Source: Irineochytrium annulatum
Taxonomy: Eukaryota > Chytridiomycota > Chytridiomycetes > Chytridiales > Chytridiaceae
Assembly (NCBI GenBank): GCA_027600665.1
Contig: JADGJL010000919.1
Span: 1-12,093 of the forward strand
Length of the DNA: 12,093 nt
Direction: 5' to 3'
Made by a program: the position numbers and the translations under genes
In this document: in pieces, positions 1 through 8,111 of the stretch
How positions within the stretch are numbered: the stretch's first letter is position 1
How the letters are laid out: the number at the start of each line of letters is the position of its first letter
Notes under the pieces: model-generated
The model's database searches: none
Seen by the model: only the letters and a program-made list of their open reading frames with translations
What the model was told of the DNA's origin: nothing

Positions 1-135
1 TTTTTTTGTTTTTTGCCCTTTTTTTTTTTTCTTTTAAATTGGTTATTTTTTTTTTGGGGGTGTTTTTTTTTTTTTTTTTTAAAATTTTTTTTTTTTTTAC
101 CCTTTTTTATTTTTTTTTTTTTTTTTTTCTTTCGG
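1..135. repeat. Poly-T low-complexity tract at window start
   Basis: Long T runs dominate, broken by a few short islands of other bases and one G5 run. Nothing in it looks coding; the hydrophobic Phe-rich reading is only the translation of T runs. On the minus strand it is poly-A, but it lies far beyond the end of the neighbouring gene and is interrupted, so it is not a simple poly-A tail. It most likely marks a low-quality contig end or a homopolymer-rich spacer. Confidence 0.8.
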
Positions 136-564
136 CTTCGTCCATGTTTGTTATTTGGCTCTCTCGTTACAAATATAGGAAAGACTTCATAAACCTTTGA
201 AAGACGATTGACTTGCAAACTGTCTGTCCCTATTTTCCTTTATAGTGTGATTGACATGGAATGCATACAATACTCGTCGCTGGTGCGCACCGGCCAAGGA
301 ATGGGGCGTGAAATCGTCGTCAGTTTTGTTACCTCCAGTCCATACAATACATATATGCGACGATACAGGTGCAGAGTGAGCGGAATGTTCTTAGTTTATT
401 ACTGTATAGAAATATTAGTTCGTGTAACTGAAACGCTCTATGTCCTCATCAATCTTGAGCTACAAAAAAGCGACCTGGTCACCTGAAAATAAAACCTAAA
501 GAAAAAGCGAGCAATTTTGAGATGCGTAACGGATGCCATCACGGTCTAAACCTTGAGACCTCCA
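136..564. other. Intergenic region, 3' flank of the receptor gene
   Basis: This AT-leaning stretch follows the stop codon of the minus-strand receptor gene and should hold its 3' UTR and terminator. Small open frames here (for example 208-486) have no recognisable domain, repeat or codon pattern and are judged chance. I see no tRNA or other RNA gene. Confidence 0.6.
395..400 (-). terminator. Possible polyadenylation signal of the receptor gene
   Basis: The minus strand reads AATAAA here, about 165 nt past the receptor stop codon. The distance suits a short fungal 3' UTR, but a six-base match in AT-rich DNA is weak evidence. Confidence 0.25.
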
Positions 565-3500
565 TTAACACTCGTCCTCGCCATTTGGGTTCAGCGGCTC
601 ATGCTCCGGTATCCCGGCCTCTTTTTGCACAGGGATCACCGACGCCTCCGCCGCGTTCGTCTTCATGATAGACCTTCTGTGCGTCGTTGGGCTGAAAGCG
701 CCATTCTCCGTCTTAGCCAGCTTCTCAATGCTCCTGTTCGTCACCCCACTCTTCCTCGCCTTCCTCGCCTCGTGCTTCGCGTGCGCGCCCGCGACAGACG
801 ACACGCCTCCGCTCGTGACGGCGCTCACGATGTCGGCGTGGTAGTCCTTGTTGGTCCACATCCAGCGCATGGCGTGGAGGACGAAGGGCAGGCCGACGAC
901 GATGGAGACCTCGATTTGGATGGCGAGCGAGACAGGGAAGGAGAGGGCGTAGAAGCGGAAGGCGATGAGAACGAGCCAGCCGATGCAGATCTCGCGGTTC
1001 AGGTAGGCCTCGAGCGGGTTGAAGTAGGGTTGGCAGTAGATGCGGATGGCGCAAAGGCAGGCGAGGATGAGGATGTGGGCGTTCTGCTGCGTTCCATCTG
1101 TTCGCGAACAGAGGTTAGAAATATATCGAAGGTACCAGGTGGATAACGCACCATCGTAGTGACCCATCAACGTAAACAAGACGCAAACAAGCCCCTTTTC
1201 TAAAATGATAACGGGCAGCATAAAGAACAACTCGGGCTTGAATGAGATGTACAGCGTCTGGAACAGCCGCTGACCAGGTGAGGCGTCGGCGTCGTACGTG
1301 ATTCCGTTCATAGACCAGAGTCGGTAGAGCATGAAACAGAGACCGCAAGGTACGACGCCGAGGAGGATGACCAGGACGATGATGGCGAAGATGGCGGGGC
1401 CGATGTGGGGCTGGCTCATGCAAACGATCTGAGGAACCTTGGCGACAACGTTCACGCCCTCAATTTCGCTGCATTGCAAGCTACAAACAGTCACCGGTAA
1501 GATTTCGCTTCGCTATCCTAGCCTATTAAATCGCTCTTACATCGTCAAACTCGACTCGACTAGCGGCATGAGCGCGAACAAAATCATCGACCCAATCGCG
1601 CGCAGGCAGATCAAGCTCACCGACTGCCCCTTCAACCAGTACGGCGTCAGCCGCTCAAGCATCGAGTGGCTGCCTGACGACTTCGACTGGACAAGCTTGA
1701 GCACACAGAAGATGAGCGAAACGTGGAAGAGAAGCAAAGTCGGCAGCAGGAAACGGAACATGAGCTTGCTTAGCCCCGAGATGGGCACGGGGCAGTCCGA
1801 GACCATGCCGTCGAAGTTTAAGGAGGTGATAGCGAAGAAGATGTTGATGTTGCCGAGCTTGACTTCGCCGCCGAGGTCGGACGTGTAGATATAGTTGACG
1901 ACCTGGAAGTAGAAGAAAAGGATCTCGATTGTGGGCGTCTCGCCTTCGGGGACGAGAATTATCGCGCAGGCGCCGATAAAGGTGCCAAAGAGCAAGAGCC
2001 TGGTATTAATGGCGTTAGGTTGTATTTGCAAAGTGAACAAAGATATGCATACCAGAAGCTAACGCCCATCCCCTTGTCGCACTTCACGCACTCATCTCTC
2101 CAAAAGTACGCTTTCGGGTCAACGCACTCCGTGCACTGAATGCCCTTAAACCCAGCAGCGCAGTTGTTCTCCACGGTACAGTTCCCACCCGGGCAGCAAG
2201 TCAGCGGGTTTGGACACCTATAGACATGAAGAACTTCTTTGTCCAGCAGTGGGTCCTTCACCGGTGTAAGCCAGTAACCGGCGGCGACGCCAAAGTCCTT
2301 CCCCCCAAGGCAGTTGACACCGTCCGGGCAGTCGTCGCATACCCCTTCGTTTAAGGGGTCGATGTTGTAGGTCCCCTTTGGGCAAAGCAGGCAGCTTTCG
2401 ATGATGCCGTTGCTGTAGAAGCCTTGACCGATGGGACAGTACTCTGAAGTGGGGCGCTTAGTTCGATGATGTAGGTGAGGGCCCAAAATATTAAACTCAC
2501 GTTGTCTGTCCAAGGGCTTCTTCGCCGTAAGCCCCATGTAATGAGGCGTGTCCGTGATGTTGAGGCCGTTCTCCATGTGGAAGGTGGCAAACTTGTAGGA
2601 GTGCGTGCCCGAATTGTTGTAGTAAAAAAAGTTGAAGCTGGTAATCCGGTCGCCATTCTCGTCTAGCTTTATGGGACCCGTTTCGGTCATGACATCCGGA
2701 AAGCTGAAAGAAGAAGGCACAGATCTGCAGGAAAAAAGCGTTGATCATTCAGCCGGCGCGCATTGGCAAAGGGAAGGCAATGACTTACACGTATTTCGTA
2801 ATATTCCATACGTCGTGCGGACCCTTGGGGACGATTTCTGGGTGCTTTTTTAAAATCCTATCGTATGCCATAATGTACATCTCGAGGCCTGCGTGGTGTA
2901 TAGACCGCCGATTAGCAACAGACGCTATTTTTGCACAACAAAACTTACAGTTCAGATAGAAGAGATTGTATAACATAACTCCTGCAACAGCCTGCAGAAG
3001 ATTGTTTTTAATTATAACCTTTGTTCAGGGGAGAATTTACCTCTGGCACATATGGGATCATACTTGCCCACAAATCCACCCACTTATCGTTAAGAGGTCC
3101 CTTTTTAAATTACCTCAATCGTCAGCGAGGCTTTTTACGCAAAAGAAAAAACACATACATTGCCTTCTTGAGGCTGAATGTAAATAAGGCCGTCAAGTGG
3201 CCTAACCTGCTCGGGAGTCAAGAACCCTATAGTGACCTGTCAAGTAAAAGCAAATGAGTGGGGGCACTTGCAGGATTCTAGAAACTTACTCCTAGAACGG
3301 CGGACGTCAGATCAGTCCCGATCCAAACATTGCCTTCCTGCGTCAGGTTGTACTGCTCACCCAATGCCATCTATTCGAGTGCAATTCGTAAATTAACATT
3401 CCCGGAAGACACTTTACGAAGGAGCCAGCAAAACTGAGTTAACTGACCAGACCAACGAAGTCGTTCACGGTCCCGGCATACCTATCGCCAGTTCACCGAT

Positions 3501-4472
3501 TAACGACATCAAAAAAATGAAACGAAATCGGTTCCAACTAACACGTTGATTGTGACCTGCGTGTTCTGAAGGGCCTTCACAATGGGCAGAAAGTCGGCCG
3601 TCCCCGGCTCAAAACCGTTTCTCGAAACCACGTTCAAGCCGTAGTTCGACGCCAGGTTAAAAAGCGTGAGCGCGATATCCGTGCCGTATTCATCAGTCGA
3701 AGCGATGATGTTAAAATGGCTCCATCCCTGCTGCTTTATGAAAGTCAAAATGCCGAGAGCCTGCTGCGTGTCGGGCGGGATCGATCGGAAGAACTGAAGA
3801 AACGAAGGCAAGGTTTGTTAACGCGGGAGCTCACAATAGCCCAAACGCGATAAAGGCTCACAGTCGGGAAGTTCGTTTCGCTCGAGAGGGCTGCGGAGCT
3901 GGCGAGGCCGTCGCACACGGGGACTCTGAACGCGTTGGCCACAGTAGCGACATGCGCCGTCAGATTGGAGAGCCCGGCTCCAATAATGCCGACGACCGAG
4001 GGATTCTGGGCGACAGATAGGGCCGTTTGTATGGTCGAGGGGATATCCAGACCAGTCAAGGAGGTCGTGGTGACCTGCATCGACCGGATCGCCGGGTGCA
4101 AGTCTGTGTTATTCTTCACATAGAAGTAGAGATACACGGAGAAAGTGTCTTGGATGGCCCTGTTGACGCGTTTAGTTGACATACTAAATTTTCTCGCACT
4201 TAAATCGCAACAAGAGATACGAACTGGAGCCAGTTGGCGGGTGCCGAGGGTGCCGGGATCATTGTGTAACTTATGGTCAAAAGCGGCGGCCCCCCCGCCA
4301 CGCTTGCGTTCCCCTTATTAGTTATCCAGTTTGCGAACCCGTCCAAGTCGGACGTGGCCTGAACGCCGCCCAGCAGGGCAAGGCCCAAGGCCAGTACTCG
4401 CGGCCACAAGGCCTTGGACATTCGACGTGTCCGCAATCTCGATCTCGCGCCAGTAGAGTCACGGTTCGCCAT
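565..4472 (-). CDS. PBP1/ANF-domain receptor-like multi-pass membrane protein (14 exons)
   Basis: Exons, descending: 4472-4225, 4159-3862, 3793-3543, 3481-3448, 3370-3290, 3236-3159, 3100-3041, 2991-2949, 2888-2789, 2724-2501, 2443-2053, 1999-1541, 1480-1152, 1097-565. They sum to 3,129 nt, or 1,042 residues. The start ATG has a strong context (gccATGG); Met18 is an alternative. A basic N-terminus and Leu/Ala-rich core (about 24-39) form a signal peptide. Residues about 45-470 match the type I periplasmic-binding fold of ANF, LIVBP and GABA-B receptors: IIGAGLSNLT, LASSAALSS, FFRSIPPD, GWSHFNIIASTDEYG and the terminal TGPIKLDENGDR. Residues about 472-600 hold 15 cysteines in ephrin-receptor/GCC2-like spacing. 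About 8-9 hydrophobic segments follow (about 602-940), with IEILFFYFQVV, SLNFDGMVSDCPVP and LQCSEIEG motifs resembling TRP-like modules of protist Cys-rich proteins. A tail of about 95 residues has no kinase or cyclase. The likely role is sensing a small extracellular ligand, perhaps an amino acid (inference). The exon 1/2 join, the 2725/2704 acceptor choice and the in-frame 54-nt intron are the least certain points. Confidence 0.85.
1098..1151 (-). other. In-frame 54-nt intron in the receptor gene
   Basis: On the minus strand this stretch begins GTGCGT, contains TCTAAC and ends ACAG. It is divisible by three with no stop, so reading through would add 18 residues. It is called an intron because size, branch site and acceptor match the gene's other introns. 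Removing it joins GHYD to DGTQQNAH, giving a short loop before the next hydrophobic segment. Confidence 0.65.
2444..2500 (-). other. 57-nt intron separating the ligand domain from the Cys-rich region
   Basis: GTGAGT donor, an AACTAAGC branch-like site and CTTCAG acceptor; the frame stays open through it, so an ORF-only reading would miss it. Splicing in phase 1 joins LDRQ to QYCPIGQG, the first cysteine of the extracellular Cys-rich segment. Confidence 0.8.
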
Positions 4473-5487
4473 GGCCGTCAGTCTGGGGGCGAGCGCTCGC
4501 GTCGCGGTCTCAGCGAGTACGCGGTGGCAACTCTTCAGTCAAGGTCGACCGTTTCTGCGCGCGATTGAGCTGGAACAATGAGATCACCGTTGGGTCCCAC
4601 GTTCCCGCCAAAGTCCGTCTGCTGCTCGCCGAAAGGACTCTCCGATCGGTCTAAAGCGAACAACGAACATGCTTTTCAGGGCTGTTCTGTCAAATCTCCC
4701 TTGCTTAACTCTAGAAGTCCGATGTGATGTGTTCACTAATTTTCTACTCTACCCCCCGACAACCGAATATCTCTGATGCTTACATTTCTTTCTACACTGG
4801 ATAGGATCCGGTTCACACAGCACCCTTCCGTTAACCCAATATTCAACGCCCTTCACCTCACGGTCCACGGTCCTGTGGCTTGTTCGGGGTGGTCAGACCG
4901 CATGGTCCGCCACCTGTCATCCTCTCACATCCATTGAACCGCTCCACGTCCCACCATCCAACCTCGAAGATTCCGATAGTCTGTAGTTTCGAAGCTACAA
5001 ACGTGTTGTCGTCCCAAGTCAAAGTACTTCTAGTTTGCAAAACGCCGGTCAATTAAACTTCTTTTTCCTTTGATAAATGTCGTCCAAAGCTTGAACTTGG
5101 CGGCAACCAAGGCGGTCTCGTCATGTGCCCAATGCATATCCCCTGGCTTTACTGATCTCCAAAATGACACGCTCAGAGCCACAATCAACTGTCGGTCACC
5201 CTGCTCTGTCGCCTTTCCTCCATCGTCTTCGTCTTCCCTGCATCGTTCAATCCGCATTCCGTTTTCCTAACCTAACTAGCAATGGCGTGTCGATGCGAGT
5301 TCCTTGTGGCACCTTCAGCGGGTCGTCAAAAGGTCAGATCGCCATTCTCGGGTTCTGGCGAAGTGCTGGCGCGAAGTATTTTTACTACCATCACGGTACC
5401 AGGGCGGCACCTCCGTAAACGATACGATCAGGCCGGAGAGGTGCCACATTCCTAGAATCAACGCCACAACTCCAACGAACGGATGTG
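4473..5487. promoter_or_regulatory. Divergent intergenic region between receptor and endopolyphosphatase genes
   Basis: About 1 kb separates the two divergent start codons, so it should hold both promoters and 5' UTRs. CCAAT pentamers occur at 4836-4840 and 5129-5133 on the plus strand; I see no clear TATA box. Open frames on either strand (such as 5315-5626 minus and 5304-5642 plus) lack recognisable domains and are judged chance. No tRNA-like fold was found by eye. Confidence 0.6.
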
Positions 5488-5490
5488 ATG
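5483..5490 (+). promoter_or_regulatory. Start-stop element overlapping the endopolyphosphatase start codon
   Basis: The octamer ATGTGATG puts an ATG directly followed by TGA at 5483-5488, and the A of that TGA is the A of the main ATG at 5488. If the mRNA includes this site, a scanning ribosome meets a one-codon ORF first. Such start-stop elements can pause ribosomes and lower downstream initiation. Function here is inference, since the transcription start is unknown. Confidence 0.4.
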
Positions 5491-7613
5491 AAGATAAGGA
5501 CTGGGACATGGACGGGGACACGGGCCGGCTATCCCCGGCAGTCGTCAGCCTGGTTGCTCCTGATGCTCCTGGTCGGCGTGAGGGCCGACGCAATCGCCAG
5601 GTCACATGGGCCGCTGACCGGCTCATTGCAAGACGAGACTAAGGTCGTTCACTTCAGTGAGTACCCTTGACTTCTCTCCATCCTTGACATCCTCCACATT
5701 TTATATGTTAACTTCTACGTCGCGTACAGTCCACATCACCGACTTCCACATTGACCCGCTCTATCACCCGCAAGGAAGCTCACGATCTTTCTGCCACGAG
5801 CCCCTTTCCAAGAACACGCCAGAGGCGCCTTATGGCATCTCCGCGGCCGGTTGCGACTCGCCTGTTATACTAGTCAATGAGACTCTGCGGTCCTTTAAGA
5901 ATGGTTTGTTTTTGAGCGGGCACGATCATGGTGTCGCCCTAGACGGGAGGGATATGGGCGATCGCACGTCGTCTTTGGTGGAAAGTTTAAAGAAAAAGAA
6001 AAAGAAAAAGAAGAAGAAGAAGAAGAAGAAGAAGAAGCCAGAGGATGACGATGATGATGAGGTGCCGCGGAAGAGGGTTGACATTGGGTTTGTGATATGG
6101 ACGGGGGACTCTTCACGCCACGATCGGGATAAAGCGCGGCCAAAGAAAGAGAATGAGGTTTTCATGTGAGTTTTGTTTTTATCGCTCCTTGTCTGCGCTT
6201 ACACCTTCATTTAGGCACAACGAAATGGCCGTCGCCGAGTTACTCAACGCCTTCGACCCGACGCAAACGCCGATCATCCCCTCCATCGGCAATTGGGAGG
6301 TTTTTCCCTCCGGCGACCTCCCAGCTTATCCGGACGACCCGACCCTCCTGCGCCTCTGGTCCATCTGGTCTAAACTCTTCCCGCTCAACGACCCCGAAAC
6401 CGACCTCGCCCGCGATACCTTCACCACCGGCGGCTACTACGCCCGCACGCTTATCCCTGATCGCCTCACGGCCCTAAGCCTCAACACGCTCTCCTTCTTC
6501 GTCTCCAACGACCAGTTGCCTGATTGCTCCGAGTTCCGCATTCTGCCGCGATCGTCCTCAGCATCCCCAATCTTTTCGACATCCCGCACGAACGGACCGC
6601 ACCACCCGGGAGACCTCCAGCTTGCGTGGCTGGAGGACCATCTCCGCGCCGCACGCTCCACTGGTCGCCGCATCCTTCTCGCGGGGCATGTCCCGCCAAT
6701 ATCGCCGGAGGACGACCAGTACACTCGCAACTGTCTCGACTGGTTCACATATATTTGGGGGGAATACTCGGACGTGGTGCTTATGAGCTACTACGGCCAC
6801 ATCAACAAGGACCTGCTGCACGTGCTCGTCGCGAGGCGTCCATATTTGAATGCGGACGGCGTGCCGTATGTCGACTCCGTGCGGAGGAAGAAGAAGGACG
6901 AGGGGCTGCGCGTGCGGACGAGGGACCCGAATCCGTACAGGCTCGTGAGCCTGACGCCGCGGTCGTTGATGGCGCCCATGTTGGATCTAGCGACGCATTA
7001 CGTGGCGTCCGTCATGGCGACGTCGGCGTCCGTCATCCCGGCGTCTAACCCGGGCTATCGCGCCGGCACCTTGTTGGTACACTATCCGGCGGCCGGCGCT
7101 CTGGCGACCGCCGGGAAACGGTCTCCGCTCGCTCCCGGCCCCGGGGCTCGTGATGCCGTCGTCCTGGCTTCGCAGTCGACTTTCTTCGCGGACCTTGAGG
7201 AAGTGAACGCCGAATACCGCGCCCGGGTCGAAGCGGGGGACAAGGAGCCCGATGGGTCCGTCCTGAAGTACCGCGAGTCCTGCGAAACAACCAAGGACTT
7301 TGGCCTAGCGAGCCTGGAGGCGCGAGAGGTGGAGCGGTGGCTCGCGGGCCTGAAGGAGGACCTGACGGCGATGGGGAAGAAGGCGGCGGAGAAGCGGGTG
7401 AAAAAGTACGAGAGCTGCATTTCGATCTCGAGGGATGAGAAATTTGAGAAGGACATTGAGGATGAGGAAAATGGAGGGTGGCTGGTTGTTGGCGCGATGG
7501 GATTGATGGCCGGGGCAGCGGTAGGCGTTTTGGTCCGCGCAATGTGGGAGAGGAGGCGCGTAAAGGGGACGGAGACGGCGCCGTTGATTGGGGAGTTGGC
7601 ACGGGATTGGTAG
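5488..7613 (+). CDS. PPN1: PPN1-like endopolyphosphatase (metallophosphoesterase), 3 exons
   Basis: Exons 5488-5656, 5730-6165 and 6215-7613 give 667 residues, similar to known fungal PPN1 proteins. The start is the first ATG after an in-frame stop at 5416. Residues about 21-36 (SSAWLLLMLLVGVRADA) form a signal peptide or anchor. Metallophosphatase blocks appear in order: ITDFHIDPLY (D61, H63), WTGDSSRHD (D183, R186-H187-D188), IGNWEVFP (N228), AGHVPP (H360) and YYGHINKD (H397, N399). The GHxN ending points to PPN1, which cleaves inorganic polyphosphate internally in the vacuole, rather than acid sphingomyelinase, which ends GHxH. The first two blocks are separated by an insertion with 16 Lys then Asp/Glu (residues 144-167). 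A second hydrophobic helix lies at about 624-646, followed by a basic RRR stretch and a short tail. The third block has Trp where the wider family usually has His or Asn, so activity is likely but not proven. Confidence 0.88.
5990..6061 (+). repeat. AAG/AAA tract encoding Lys16, followed by an acidic run
   Basis: Sixteen consecutive lysine codons (5990-6037), alternating AAG/AAA then a pure AAG run, are followed by Pro-Glu-Asp5-Glu codons (6038-6061). The pure part is a trinucleotide microsatellite and could vary in length between strains or be miscalled in assembly. It lies in frame between catalytic motifs 1 and 2 of the endopolyphosphatase. Confidence 0.9.
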
Positions 7614-8111
7614 AAGTGCTTGTTGGGTGTTAGAAATGCAATTTGTGTTTTGCTGGTTTTGTTTCTTTGCGTTGCCTTAAGTTATTCTACGTTCATATCT
7701 GCACGTGTGGTTTGTCTTGGTTTTGTTGTGGTCGGAGCTTATTTTTCGCCGCCATTTGTTTGCAGAGAATTGGCCAGGCGCTCCCGCAATCTTCTACTAT
7801 TTTGCTTGTGCACAGCTATTGTTTCTTTGTTCATTTCGTCTGGGCTCTCTTGCACTCACACCACGTATTTATACTGCACAGTTTGCTTTCTGGTTCGCGG
7901 GGTAGCCTGTGGGCCTTTTTCGTGAGGTTGGAGATGTCGATTGTTGATATTTCACGCACCTGTAAAAACGGCGATATCAACCGAGTGTTGTAAAAATGCT
8001 CATGACGCAGGGGTGCACCTCGGCTGAATTTGCATCCACTTCGGCGGGCGTGATCAACTTCAACACATCCGCATTTCCAGCACTCACAATCCGCATCGCC
8101 TCGACACGGTC
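7614..8111. promoter_or_regulatory. Intergenic region: endopolyphosphatase 3' flank and PEX5 promoter
   Basis: About 500 nt between two plus-strand genes. The first 300 nt are T-rich and translate to Phe/Cys/Leu-rich strings in several frames, typical of composition rather than coding. I find no AATAAA and no clear TATA box. The open frame from 7996 ends within PEX5 intron 1 and does not carry the conserved PEX5 N-terminus. Confidence 0.6.

Noticed and set aside
553..1146. 197-residue open frame on the plus strand
   Set aside because: Antisense to the last receptor exons; biased Arg/Asp/Glu composition, no domain, explained by codon bias of the real gene.
1439..2040. Separate open frames on both strands taken as genes
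   Set aside because: The minus frame is receptor exon 12 extended into introns; the plus frame is its shadow.
565..4472. Receptor guanylate cyclase or class C GPCR
   Set aside because: The ectodomain would fit, but no cyclase or kinase domain is present and the hydrophobic segments number more than seven with non-GPCR motifs.
7045..7602. 185-residue minus-strand open frame
   Set aside because: Pro/Ser/Arg-rich antisense shadow of the GC-rich third exon of the endopolyphosphatase.
5488..7613. Acid sphingomyelinase or SMPDL3-type enzyme
   Set aside because: No saposin domain, and the last motif is GHIN rather than GHxH, which favours the PPN1 group.
7620..7993. Hydrophobic Cys/Phe-rich small open frames after the endopolyphosphatase
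   Set aside because: Overlapping frames give similar composition, no ATG context or domain stands out, and the T-rich base composition explains the hydrophobicity.
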